The notes below the pieces were generated by a model. It made no database searches, was not told where the DNA came from, and saw only the letters and a program-made list of their open reading frames with translations. Position numbers and translations under genes: made by a program. Shown here one piece after another: positions 45,072 to 56,657 of a DNA stretch of 64,000 nucleotides. Within the stretch, counting starts at the first letter, position 1, and each line of letters opens with the position of its first letter. The stretch is from Davidsoniella eucalypti (lineage: Eukaryota; Ascomycota; Sordariomycetes; Microascales; Ceratocystidaceae), in NCBI GenBank assembly GCA_004009845.1, contig RMBW01000096.1, positions 55,770-119,769 of the forward strand, in the 5' to 3' direction.

Positions 45072-47798
45072 TTACATCTTGATGACCTGGTCTTGTTCTT
45101 TGAGGAACCTGGAACTTGTAGTTAGTATATGTCTCTTGTAATATCAGTGGAGTGTGTGATACGTACATGATAAGGCCATCAGTATCCAACTTTTCGAGAG
45201 CAAGAATAGCCTCTTCTCTGTCAAAAGCGCCACCGGAATTGGGAGGGATGCTGTAATTGATAGCCACAACGATGTCCGATACATTTGCAGTATCGTCTGA
45301 ACTGAATAGAGGGCCCATGAGAAGACGACCAAGAGCAACACGGAATGTAGTTAGACGGGCGAGACTGATTTCAGGCTTAGAAATCTCCAACGCCGCAGTG
45401 GATTGAGCAAGTTGCTCCGATTGTCGAGATTGTGTCTGCAGTTGCGAAAGGGGTATTGAAGAAACAAAGGATGGCTGGAAGGTACTGGAAGAGGGACCAC
45501 CCGTAAATGTAGTAGCCGTAGCGTCGGTGTGAGCTCCAGGCAACGTCTGTGATGGTGGAACAGACGACGCAGCTGGTGGATGGGATCTAGTTGTCCGTGA
45601 AGAAGTAGTGGAAGCTCCACGACCAGTTGTAGTTTGTGTAGGAGTTTCATCGTCGGAGTTATCGTCACTCGAAGATTCCAAAGTAGGCATGTTGGTGCGT
45701 CGCTTCTTCTTGGGTGCGTTGCTGAGTACTTCCTTGAACAAGGCGAAACGAAGGATAACCTCGGCAGCCAATGCATCTTCCTCTTCAACACGGTGAGAAA
45801 GACGGGCTTTGGCATGGGCAGTTGAGAGACGGATAAGCGTTTCAAGAGTACGCACAGTCAGAGGACTGGTTCGGCGCTGGTTGTTCTCCATATCGTCGTT
45901 TCGCAGGCCAACATAGATGTCGCTGATGATGGCAGATGCTTCATTCGTTAATGCAGGCTTGCGGGCTTTAGCATATTGAATGTACTTTTTCATGAAGGGA
46001 ATGCTGAGAATCTCAGGCTTCCTGTTTCCCCTACCACGAGGCACAGGGACACCAGCATGAAGCATAGGGTCGTACTTTTCAAACACCTCGGTGGGTTGGT
46101 TATTATTGGCATCTTTCTCAACACCAACAGAAAGAGCCTGAGAAGTGACTTCACGCACTGGAGCACCCTCTTCCATACCCGGTGCGCGATATCTATGCAT
46201 ACGTAGGACGTGCTCAGACACACGACGATCGCGCGTATCTTCGATGTCGTCTGTTACGACAAACAGTAGATCGAAACGAGACAAGAGAGAATCAGGAAGA
46301 GCAATGTTCTTATGGGGGTCCTTATGCGTATCGTACTGGCCAAAGATAGGGTTGGCAGCAGCAACGACACTGCATCGAGCGTTGAGAGATGTATGAATAC
46401 CAGCCTTGGCGATTGTGACAGTCTGCTGTTCCATGACTTCGTGTATGGCAACACGGTCTATATCAGACATTTTATCGAACTCGTCGATACACACCACACC
46501 GCGATCCGCCATGACCATGGCACCTGCTTCTAACCTTCTTTCGCCAGTTTCTTTATCAGATGTAACTGCAGCAGTCAAACCGACACCGGAAGAGCCTCTA
46601 CCTGTGGTGGCAATAGCCAATGGCGCGGTATTCAAAACAAAGCGCAGCAACTGAGACTTGGCCGTAGACGGGTCGCCAACCATGAGGACATTGATGTCAC
46701 CTCTGAGATGGGTGCCGTTCTCAAGGTTCTTTTCTACGCCACCCAGAAGCATAAGGAGAATGGCTCGTTTGATGTAGTCGTGGCCATAGATACTGGGGGC
46801 CAGTGATTGTGACAGAAGCTCGAGTAGGTTCTTCTTCTTGGAGATTTTTGTGATGAAACGAATATCATTGTCGGTGATAGTTGCTGTGGCGACACCACCA
46901 GTCGACTTGGACGATAGTAGCACAACATTGTTGGCAAGAATCAGAGTCTTGAAAAGAGCACTGTTGTGGTTGGTATTACGGTTACCAAGTGTACGGTAGA
47001 TACCAACCAGCTGGATTCTGTCGCCAGGCTTGACTTTGTCTACAAGATCATCATCCAGGATTACATCAATACTCCGCGGCAGCTGTCCTGCGGGAGCTCT
47101 TTCGGGCATCTCCTGGATAGAGATAGTCTGGTGATCCCGGTAGATAGAGTAGCCATACTCTGTGATCAATTGGTTGCCTTCTTCATCTTCGCGAGGGTAG
47201 ACACTAGAGGTTGCCGGGCCATTGGTCATGGTTTGGTCTTGGTATTCACGGAAGTGGAAAGTGTTCTTGCTTTCGTTGTAATGCACACTCTTGATGACCT
47301 TGGGGCGGATCAAAGAGCATCGAGTGACAATTCCTTCCAGTGAGACCATGTGATTCAGGTGCCGAGATGAAAGCGAGCGGGGATTGCAGGAATGAAGGCC
47401 AAAGCTTCCACTCCAGGCACAATAGTACATAGTATCAGGATCGGTCTGGTCAGGCCGGGCCTGGTTGATAGTCTTCACGATCTCTTTCAGGGCATGATTG
47501 AAAGCAAGGCTATAATCAAATGGCTCTTCTAGAAGACCGTCGGCCAATTGAGGGTTGTGATCGCGGACACGGTCGATACTGACGACAAGACGACGTAGGT
47601 TCTTCTGTAACATAAGCGTGATCTCTGACCGATAACTGCGAGAAGGGGAGTCATCTACATAGCCGTAAGGTTAGTTTACTGTTGGCTATAGTTTGAGGCA
47701 CAGGTTGTAGACTAGATAAACATACGAGGATCGAGGAACTCCTGCGCCTGGCGAACTCTATCAAGAATCGCGGCATCTTGAAGCATATATGAGTCCAT
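45072..47798 (-). CDS. MCM3: DNA replication licensing factor MCM3
   Basis: Subunit of the nuclear MCM2-7 replicative helicase. Exons 47798-47726, 47654-45167 and 45108-45072 give 865 aa. Exon 1 encodes MDSYMLQDAAILDRVRQAQ; the last exon only about a dozen codons (LKEQDQVIKM). Motifs: N-terminal OB/hairpin region (VSLEGIVTRCSLIRPKV), Walker A GDPSTAKSQ (about 351-359), GRGSSGVGLTAAV, Walker B CIDEFDKM, sensor AAANPIFGQYD, and arginine finger LLSRFDLLF. A basic KKKRRTN in the C-terminal linker is a likely nuclear signal, and the linker after it is Ser/Thr-rich. Without the last splice the frame would run on for about 70 unrelated codons, so splicing is preferred. Divergent to exo70; an ACGCGT box lies about 250 bp upstream. 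Confidence 0.96.
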
Positions 47799-48047
47799 GG
47801 TGACGGTGACGGAATTGTACTGCTAGACGCAATTTTTTTTGAGGAGGTATTGCGTTAATGAAGGGGAGGGGTGAATTCTTCACGGCGGGATAGCCGATCT
47901 CTGGACTCAGGTCGGCGCCAAAAAAAAAAGCTGACTGACTCTACAGATAATACAATCGATGGCAGAATGCGACACTTAGAAAAAGGAGGGGCAGAATCAA
48001 TCAAGCTATGACCGGGTAGAGTTCCTGGTGATCGATCTCTGCTAGAA

Positions 48048-48053
48048 ACGCGT
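48048..48053. promoter_or_regulatory. MluI cell-cycle box (ACGCGT) upstream of MCM3
   Basis: A perfect ACGCGT, followed at once by CGCGCGT-like sequence, lies 250 bp upstream of the MCM3 start. ACGCGT is the established binding site of MBF (Mbp1/Swi6, Res/Cdc10) that drives G1/S genes in yeasts. Use in this fungus is inferred. Confidence 0.45.
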
Positions 48054-48183
48054 CGCGCGTTAAGTGGTCTGCCAGCTGTTCTCAATTGAGACGCCCAGCT
48101 GGTAAACGCTCCGTTATGTATCTAAAGAGTATAGCCTGCGTTATGTGCATATGCATTTACCTGCATTGATACAATCTCCTAAG

Positions 48184-48241
48184 TAGAGAGTGCCTGCAAG
48201 TACCTTTTCTCTGGACTAGAGAGTGCATGCAAGTACCTTTT
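48184..48241. repeat. 25-bp direct repeat, 33-bp period
   Basis: Two copies (48184-48208 and 48217-48241) differ at one base and are separated by eight bases. Each reads TAGAGAGTGC, then C or A, then TGCAAGTACCTTTT. Confidence 0.85.
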
Positions 48242-48872
48242 AGAGTGGGTCTGGCCCCGACTGGAGAAATAAACGCAGCGTTTTTTTTTAGGCGCGAGAC
48301 TACTAGCATAGCAGTAAGCAAACTAAGCGCCCATCAGCTATGAATTTGTGTGGTGTTTAAAGTTGTTCCCCTTTAACACTAACATAGTACTTGCAAAATA
48401 GGAGATCGTTACCAAATCGCAAAAAGCATGTTGTACAGCCTCCATACCATAGCATTATTGAAACAAATATGTAACGGCAGGATTATTTCCAGCTTATCGT
48501 AGCTATGATTCTTTTTAATACAGACAAGAAAGAATTAACTACATACATGCATAATTATAATTGTGGTGTTTTGGGTAGAAAATCGCTATGCGTTATAGAA
48601 GCAGGGTTACTATTTAGGGTCTGCAAGCTCTCGGCGGGTCGCTTGAGCTTGCATTTTGTATCTACATGTACAAGTAGACTCCTCAATTTAATCTAGATAC
48701 GCCTAGAATTGCCGGCTCCATTTCTTTACCTACTTTATGCTCTTGCTAATGACGTTTAAACTAAACAAACTGTTTAGTCTCCCACTTCACGACAACTTCT
48801 CGTTCTTTAATCTCGAATAGCGACCTACAAAACAACTGATAATAGCAAGCCTCGCCTTCATCTTGCTGTCCC

Positions 48873-50862
48873 ATGGCGGTTAGCATGAATAGCGGGCGCA
48901 ATGCCGCGGACGAAGAAGCTCGAGCTGAAGTCGATGTTTTGAATTCTCGACTAGAAAAGACAACCCAGCTTACGAAGAAAATCCAAGCTTGCTTAGGTAG
49001 ACTTGAGGCCACAGGCAAAAGTGTTCGCGACGTTGCCGGTCCTCTTAGTGGGGAGACTCGCAAGCTTCAAGTACTGGATACCAGTGAGTTCTCTTGAATC
49101 CGCTTATATAATATGTACAAGGACATTACGGCTGCCCGGACTTGGAACTAAGTTTTCTTTCATGAATGTAGATGTTGATGGCATGATAGCTGCTATCGAG
49201 AGACTTCGTCAGCCCGTCGATAGTAAGAACGATGAGGAAGCTCTAATTCGCTCTGGCCCCGAGAAGATCGGGCTGTCGTCCTATCTCGCATCCATAAAGC
49301 GCTTGGCCCAATCTGTATCCGAGATGCAAACGTCAAATATGCGCGCCAACCAACAAGCCATGTCCGATCTATCCCGTCTAGTCAACTTCGGCAACAACAT
49401 GCTCGAGTCGTACTTCCAGAAGCTGTTACAAGCCGATACGCCATCCGCTATAGAACCACTGCAGAATATCACAAAGGACAAGCCTTTCCCATTGTTGCCA
49501 CAGGAAAGCATGACCCGTCTTGGGTTGGTCACAGATTACATGTCTAACCAAAGGCGCCAGTCACCAACACCAGTGGCGCCTCAAGACGTTTCCGTTGGTC
49601 GCATTTTTGTCGACACCAGAGGGCCATATCTCACATCAAGTCTATCCAATCTTGCCATGGCTAGTGTCAACACGGCCAAAAAACAAAACACAGATGCCGT
49701 GTACCGCGCGGGGAACAACGCTATAGGGTCATATGCAAAAGCCATGGAGGGTATGTTCCTGGCGGAGTATGATAACATCTGCAACCTGTTTCCTCGTGAA
49801 GATTGGGGTCCTCTATTCCAAGCTGTATGCCAACCTGCTCTTGCAGAACTGGCTCGGACTATCCGTGATCTAAACGCTCATATCAAAGCATATCTTGCGA
49901 CTGATTGCTTCTTATCGTATGAGATTACAGGTATCATGGCCATGCTCACGACCAATCTCGAGGATAGAACAGGTGATGTCATCAAATCAGCTCTCGCTTC
50001 TGCTTTAAAGCCTGTCAGAGAAACCGCAAAGGGATCTATCGCCGAACTTTTGGAAGATATCAAACGAAAGGTCTCCAACATCCAAGCCCTCCCCGCTGAT
50101 GGTGCCCTTGTAACGATTGTTACCGAGACGGTACAGCGACTCCAGACAATGCTTGATTTCATCAACCCATTGACTAGTATCATGATCTCTATTGGTGATG
50201 GTGGCTGGAAGCCTAATGCTAAAGCAACCAATGCTAGTTTGGCGTCCTTTGATGTTGGCGCCGACGGCCGGGAAATTTTTGCTAATTATACCATGGATAC
50301 TATCGAGACTCTACTAACTAGTCTCGGTCAAAGAGGTCAGCTTACTCTCAAGGGGAAGGCCACCCAAGGAGTCTTCTTGGCTAATTGCGTCATCACTGTT
50401 GATCGCGGTATCAATGAATCGGAGCTGGCGGGACTTCTTGGTAATAGGAGCGCAATTCTCGAGCAATGGAGAAAAAAGGCTGTCAGTTTATACACGGAGT
50501 CATGGAGAGACATATCTATGCATCTATTTGACGTTATCCATACCAACAGATCTGCTAGACCAACTTCAGGTCCGTCGGACTCGACGTCTGCTGTCAAGGG
50601 TCTTTCCACAAAGGATAAAGACAACATCAAGGGTAAGTTTGCTGCTTTCAACACTAGCTTTGATGAAATGGTTGCTCGTCATAGAGCGTATAGCATGGAC
50701 GCTCAAGTTCGACAAATGTTTGCAAAGGCTGTTCAGCAGATGCTCGAGCCACTATACAACCGTTTCTGGGATCGGTACCACGAGATAGATAAGGGTAAAG
50801 GCAAGCATGTCAAGTATGATAAAGCTGCTATCGCACGGGTCTTTGATAGTCTATATACTTGA
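48873..50862 (+). CDS. EXO70: Exocyst complex subunit Exo70
   Basis: Subunit that tethers secretory vesicles to the plasma membrane through phosphoinositides and Rho GTPases, acting at growth sites. Exons 48873-49083 and 49172-50862 give 633 aa; the intron joins KLQVLDT to NVDGMIAAIE. The N terminus is a coiled coil (EVDVLNSRLEKTTQLTKKIQ); the rest is the helical Exo70 rod. Recognisable blocks are NFGNNMLESYFQKLL, LATDCFLSYEITGIMAML, PADGALVTIVTETVQRL, FLANCVITVD and, near the C terminus, PLYNRFWDRYHEIDKGKGKHVKYD, in the region that binds lipids through basic residues (quoted here as one short block split by the family's DRY core). A later Met inside exon 1 is possible, but the first fits the family length. 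Confidence 0.94.
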
Positions 50863-50952
50863 AAATGTTCAAGAGTGGAAGCGTAAAAGAAGTCTTACAT
50901 TCACCATGAATATACATATCTATATATCTTATTTGTTTAATTGCCACCATGG

Positions 50953-50979
50953 CTTCATAGTTCCATAAGATTAATGAAC
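50953..50979 (+). repeat. Short interspersed unit, eroded copy
   Basis: GCTTCATAGTTCC followed by ATAAGATTAATGAACA matches the core of the unit with one block lost, followed by an A-rich stretch (AATAAAAATG). Direct repeats around it are not evident. Confidence 0.45.
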
Positions 50980-52911
50980 AATAATGAACAATAAAAATGT
51001 CCTCCCTCCTATAACGCTAGAGACAGTACCTTTATGTTTGAGATACCACCCATTCTCTCTCACACAAATCTTTTACTATCGTACTGAATTTGTACAGCAA
51101 TCAGTATACACATTACTTTCGATGTGACTATCTATCCTTGTTTATCAGAATGAAGGAATCTCGCAGTAAGTACTGACATACTAGTCATGACCAACTGTGA
51201 TATTATAAGTTATGTAGGTTCTAAACTAAGAGTGTGGTCTAGTCGAGTGATAAAACAAAAGAAAATTGTACGAAAGAACCAACTTGGATGTATCACAGCC
51301 TTTTATGTGATCAATGCTAGTAACCATTGAGTAGATCAAGAAGGCAATGTTGAATATAGTGGAATGGGACAAGGTATTGATAGATACTCAGATGGCCCTC
51401 ACCCAAGACTCTACAAAGCTCGGTATGATGTAATGTATATAAAATGCTAACTAAATAGCCAAGATATATAAGCCAAGGGGGATAATATACAAAGACAATG
51501 GCCTAACACTCGGAAATAGTAATGCGAAACGGTCCTGAATAATGATCAGATAATTACGAGCCATCTACAGGTTTTGACCAAGAGGCTTGGCCATCCTTTT
51601 GCTTGAGATAAACTGAGCAAATAAAAATAGACGTTGTAAAATGGCAAAAGTAATGTGTAGAAAGTGGCCAGCAAGAGAAGTAACACCCGATGGAGAAAGC
51701 CTCTCTGACTTACCAGCCTATGCAACCTCGGGTGTGGTGTTTTTATACCAAGATATAGAAAAAGGAGCACAAGCTACGACGTAATAAACAATAATAAATA
51801 GCATATTCAAAGGTGTAGGTATTTATCTCTCTTCGAGTGTTGGTCAAAAAAGCAACATGAAGTTGAGGGGCTTGTACGATGGGCTGGACCTAACTCAAGG
51901 GCACTCAGATGGCTGTCAGCGTTGTAGATACCATGAAAGAAGCAATACAATTAGTATGACTCGATATTCCCTACATCTTAATAGCTAAATATTCTATCAA
52001 GATCAACACAACTATCCACCGATGTTATGATCTACTGTAGATTTGACCTAGCACCTGATTTAGTTGGTGTCTTCCCATATAAACTATAGCTTCTGCCAGA
52101 TTCCCATGTCAGGGCTCTGAGAATATAGCCTGCCTTCTGCTAAAGCTAGAGTCTTTTCCTGTTCGTTTCCCAAGCTTCATTTCCTAAATACACCCTGCTT
52201 ACCGAACACTATCGTGACATTTCGAAGACATGAACATATTGGAGACTTTTCTGCCTGCTAGGTCGTCTCTCCGGTCATATCTCTACCGTTTTTCTCGTCA
52301 CTCTCCCCTCACTACGTTTCTCGTTTGATGTCTTGACTTCTTGTCTTGATTCTTTCCCCGTTGAATAATATTTGCTCACCCAGTGTTGATCGCATACTGT
52401 ACTGTATGTTGAGTTATTCTTGAAACCATTGTCTTTATTTAATGGATCATAAATATCTATGTTACACGATACTATGTTTAGTTTCGTACAAAGCTTGTCT
52501 TCAGGTTGTCTGTTGTAGATAGGCTAACTGCCAACGAACAATTAGAAGTTCGAGAGTGACGATGAATTCACGAATGATTTTATGCTATGTAAATAATCAC
52601 CGTTAGCCTTATCGAGATGAATTAATAAACATTGTTAGCTATGTATTATCACATATTATCATGCTGAAAACGGTTTATCCATATTCACTCTTATATTCCT
52701 TTTCCTATCATCAATGCCATACTAGCTTTTAATTTAAGAAGAAAGGCAGTTATCTTATTATATTATAGCTAGTTGTTGACCACATGGCTATCTCAATATA
52801 AGCTACTCTAGCCATAAGCTAGTAAGAGCTCTATTTGGCAACGACCTTTCTCTATTATAACTTAAGATTTTCAGCATATTTTCTTCTGCTTTTACTTTTG
52901 TACTGACTAAA

Positions 52912-52983
52912 CCTTTTATGCCACATCTTCATAGCTCTATAGCTCCATAAGATTAATGAATTAAAAAAAAACCCTTTTATTCC
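52912..52983 (+). mobile_element. Miniature retroposon-like insertion with 11-bp target-site duplication
   Basis: Direct repeats CCTTTTATGCC (52912-52922) and CCTTTTATTCC (52973-52983) match at 10 of 11 positions and flank a 50-bp insert (52923-52972). The insert starts ACATCTTCATAGCTC, continues TATAGCTCCATAAGAT and TAATGAATT, and ends in nine A. Same structure as at 39991-40066 but on the other strand. Confidence 0.65.
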
Positions 52984-54454
52984 AATGCTTGTTTTTTGCC
53001 TATGAATACGTTTTCCACGATTTTGATAGGATCGGTCTCTATTACCACTCTATGATTCTGTGGTATAAAAGTATCGTCTTTTTCCTCATGACTTCGATGC
53101 TAACGACCCTTCCTGTAATTCTAATAACAGATTATGGGGTGGAAAAGCTTGTGATAGCGTACAAGACAGATCAATTAGAACACTCTTACATTATATCTCC
53201 TTTCATTTTATCTCGTTCGGAATGCTTATGATTGGATTTTCTGACACTTGGTCTGCTTTGAACCGGCAACCTGCCTGCGTACTTTTCACTCTATCTTACA
53301 CTTCAGTGATCGTCAATAAAGGCCTCGCCTCGGCACTCCTCAATTTCTGTTATGAATCGTTTTGATGTGCATTCCCAACACTTGGGTTGATTTGACACCT
53401 GGATTTGTCTGTTCACCTGTGAATCGGTTTGCCGCCTCGTTTAAAGACCTACCTGTTTCCCTGTTTAGTTTACTATATAGTAGGCTTGTGTGACCTGTTT
53501 AGATCATCCTCATCAGGACCTCAAATAATTGATTGCACATAGCGTCCCCTTTAGGCTCAGCTCTATCTTGTGTTTCTCTTCAGACATTAAATATGTCTTT
53601 CTTCTGCTTCACGTAGTACTTGAGGATGACAGTGCACTTGAAACGTTGCAGAGAACTTGTATTGTATTGGAAATTCTATGATCTAGATGAAGCGACCTTG
53701 CGGTTCTATCTATAGTGAAGTGGAAGATAGCAGAAGCAAATGTTGTGTACAGAAGATGACCTAGGACCTCCCAGTTATGTCGTAGTATAGCGATTGCTCT
53801 AGAGCCTATGGATCAATACTGGAACTTGTGAGCTATGGCGAGGTTATCATCGGCATGGATCAACATGAGACTTTTGGTGTCAAGTAAGGCCAATATATAG
53901 TGAGATCCGTGATCTTGAGGGCCTGTCGTTCTTACTGAGTTTCAGGTTGACTGGTAGTGCCTCGGTGTCACAAGCATGCATATAGGATTTGCTAACACAA
54001 AGCAATGCCCGACTTCTACATTTAATCGTCTATGAACAGGTTCTCTATAACTTAGATTGTCTAGCCTGTCCTTATTCTTTAGTGATGATTGATCTTACTA
54101 TCAGCCTTCTAAGCACATACTAATGGCTTGCCACCCATATGTCACTGTTATTCTATATCATAAATATCATAAACGCCTAGTTTTTCCTATCTGCTTAGCT
54201 ATCAGTATCTAGTTAGTTATCGTGAATGATCATTCGCCACCATCATTTCCTTTACTACAAGCTTCTTTACTTACTCAAACAACATTGATGATTAATTTCC
54301 ATTATTAGTAAACATCGTATATCTTATCGTTAAAATTTGAATCCTTGACGCACTTTTCTATGATTTTCACATCACTTTGTTCTCATGTCTGTAGCGTATC
54401 TCGTTCTATGATCTTCCTGCTATTCCTCTCGCGAACGAACAGAAGAAGGGAAGG

Positions 54455-54634
54455 ATGCTACTGATTGTGATAGATAGAATCGAGAGCAAGCTTCTGGCTG
54501 AAGCTGTCAACATCGCTCCCGAAAATCGTGCGCCCAATATTACGCAGCTTAGCGACGAGGGTTGGATTAGCGTCAGCGCCATGGTTGAGAAGAAGAAGAT
54601 TGCAACTGCTATGGATGGTCTCGCCGGTGTTGGT
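54455..54634 (+). pseudogene. HIS1 (ATP phosphoribosyltransferase) C-terminal fragment
   Basis: Sixty codons read as the C-terminal regulatory (HisG_C, ACT-like) domain of ATP phosphoribosyltransferase, the first enzyme of histidine synthesis. Visible blocks: KLLAEAVNIAPENRAPNIT, QLSDEGWISVSAMVEKKKIA and TAMDGLAGVG. The resemblance to the fungal His1 pattern (TPGKRAPT, EEGW.AVS.MVEKKK, VMDEL) is strong. The catalytic domains are absent upstream, and the frame leaves the family after GVG (no SDILV-type strand) before running to a stop at 54760. It is therefore a gene fragment, not a gene. It lies about 210 bp from a MULE transposase fragment on the opposite strand, so capture by a transposon is possible; decay of an old duplicate is the alternative. 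Confidence 0.75.
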
Positions 54635-54842
54635 TGTGTTTTGTTAATTCGTTTTTTTCTGTGTCGGTTGTATATCATGGGATCGGGCCAATGTAACAAA
54701 GGGCTCTTTCAGGAAAAAGAGGCATTTCATACATATATATTATACAGATTACACATATAATTTGAAGTGAAGAAGTTAAGGAAGGGGGGAAAGAAAAGAA
54801 GAACTAAACTACATGGACGGTCGACTCAGCTAAACACGTTGG

Positions 54843-55193
54843 TCACTGAATTGTACGAAGGCGATGCCAGGCTTCTCGGAGCTTCTCCTCGGAATAGGAA
54901 TATACCATAACGTGCCAAAGACCAAAAAGCCCATTCCCAGTTTGTGCTGTTTCACTTATCACTACATCTAGTGCTGTACGTTGACTATGAGTAGGAGGGG
55001 CCAAATCTCCAGTCTCGCCGGGGGCGGCGTTCCGCCACTTCTTCTTGATTCTAGCCACAATATACTGGTTTATGTGGAAAACGCAGATTTGTTGTTGGGT
55101 AAGAGACATGTATCTTCTAAGCGCGGGCTTCAAGTCATCGCGGTGGGATGTACAAAAACGTCGTGGGTTGAATGGCGAGTGGAAAATACCCAT
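54843..55193 (-). pseudogene. Mutator-like (MULE) transposase fragment
   Basis: The minus-strand frame contains DDLKPALRRYMSLTQQQIC followed by VFHINQYIVARIKKKW, which matches the MULE transposase core around its second catalytic Asp (pattern TDRD.AL..A....P....Q.C..HI..N). Further on, MVYSYSEEKLREAWHRL fits the following helical region. In the active-site position this copy reads TSHRDDL, so the motif may be altered. The rest of the transposase is missing or unreadable; no terminal inverted repeats were identified. An old, inactive remnant. Confidence 0.6.
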
Positions 55194-55989
55194 TTCCTGG
55201 TTTTTTTTTCAAGGCAGAAATGCCTTCTAGTCAATGAACGTCTATGCTTGTTAGAAGCGTACTATCTATACAAATGGCTCGATAAAAGGTGACATATCTT
55301 TCTACAAATTCATTCATATTAAAAACAGAAAGGTAAAACTTCGACTTGGATGTCCTGGGCACTTGTACCCCTTACATTTTACATTGAAGACATAGACTGC
55401 TCAAATTATGCAATATCTAGAGCCATAAGCTGTGATTGATAGTTGCCAATGCAGATTTTGTCGATAGCCAAGTCTCTACCACTACGAGTACAAAAACCTG
55501 AGTTATTTCCAAGTGTCTTTAAAAGACTTGACTTGCAGAAAATGACATCCATTATAGAGATACATTACTGGTCAAGCTATGGGAATGTAAAAGAAAATTA
55601 TATCCTAGATAAGATTATAAAAGAAGCTCATGAAAATCAAGTGGCTATACACTTTTTTCATGATTATACGAGTTATTGAAAAAGGGAATTAGAGAATGAT
55701 CGACCCAAGGTATAAACAAATTAACCAATATAGAAAAGAATGATGTAGGCACTAAAAAGACAGGTCAAAGATATCTGAAGACAATAGAAGGAAAGAGAAA
55801 ACTGACACCACCCAACTAACAACTTTTAGTATCTCAGTGTCACTGTTGAGAAGTAGGTTGTCCTTCACCTTACATTGTACATCTGTATACTAGATACCGA
55901 GGTGCTACATCGCTCTATTTCCACCTTAATAAAAATTGAATTAGATAAATTTAAATTTAAATTTCAAGTAGAAAAGGACATGGTATGTA

Positions 55990-56057
55990 TATACATAGTT
56001 TTTTTTCTATTTCATTAATCTTATAGAGCTACAGAGCTATGAAGATGTTTATACATA
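55990..56057 (-). mobile_element. Miniature retroposon-like insertion with 8-bp target-site duplication
   Basis: Perfect direct repeats TATACATA (55990-55997 and 56050-56057) flank a 52-bp insert (55998-56049). On the minus strand it starts AACATCTTCATAGCTC, continues TGTAGCTCTATAAGAT and TAATGAAATAG, and ends in eight A. Two base differences from the other full copies leave the hairpin intact. Confidence 0.6.
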
Positions 56058-56400
56058 TGTACTCATGTACTATAAATATGTAGTAATATGTGGCCTAATT
56101 ATACAGATACTTATATAAAAACAGGCAGGGGGACATGAAAGGACAAGTTTACCCAAAAATTTCTTATTTAAAAAAAAATAAAAATAAAAAAATTTAAAAA
56201 AAAGCAAAAGGGTTGGATAAAAAGCCATCGGTAGGTGGTAGTGCCTACAAAATAAATCAAATTTCATAACCCTAACTGTATACATGCTGTATGCCTTGGC
56301 ATCCCCACTTTTGATAAATCATGCTAATCATAATCACCTGTTCCTGATATTTTCTCCAACATTGTTGTATTGACAGTCTACAAACTTACGACCGGGCTTA

Positions 56401-56440
56401 CATGTGTGGCTTACCCTTTTCATGTGTGGCTTACCCTTTT
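56401..56440. repeat. Perfect 20-bp tandem duplication
   Basis: CATGTGTGGCTTACCCTTTT occurs twice head to tail without mismatch. Confidence 0.95.
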
Positions 56441-56599
56441 ACTCCATCACACTTCTGACGCTAGCTTCGTTTTTCGACTAGGGTTCCTTACATCCCCTAT
56501 TTATTGTGCTTTATTTTTCTTCTCTTGTCTTAAAATTAAACCTTCTTTTGTCTTTCGAGACTTTTGACTTCGACTTCGTGCAACCAAGACTTTAACATA

Positions 56600-56657
56600 T
56601 TTTTTTTCTTTTTCTTTCTTTCTTTCTTTTTTTTTTTTTTTCTTTTTTTCTTTTTTG
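56600..56657. repeat. T-rich pyrimidine microsatellite
   Basis: TTTC-type repeats inside long T runs, directly visible. No gene nearby. Confidence 0.85.

Larger units (their letters stand above)
47799..48872. other. Divergent promoter region (MCM3 / exo70)
   Basis: 1,074 bp between start codons. It contains an MluI cell-cycle box (48048-48053), a GCGCCAAA word at 47915-47922, and a 33-bp-period tandem duplication (48184-48241). No gene seen. Confidence 0.55.

Noticed and set aside
53820..54000. Possible Copia reverse transcriptase on the minus strand (HADDNLAIA-like)
   Set aside because: Only a few residues resemble the YVDD region and nothing around them supports it.
52923..56048. Terminal inverted repeats of one 3.1-kb DNA transposon around the MULE fragment
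   Set aside because: The two inverted copies of the short unit each carry their own A tail and their own flanking direct repeats, which fits separate small insertions better than the two ends of one element.
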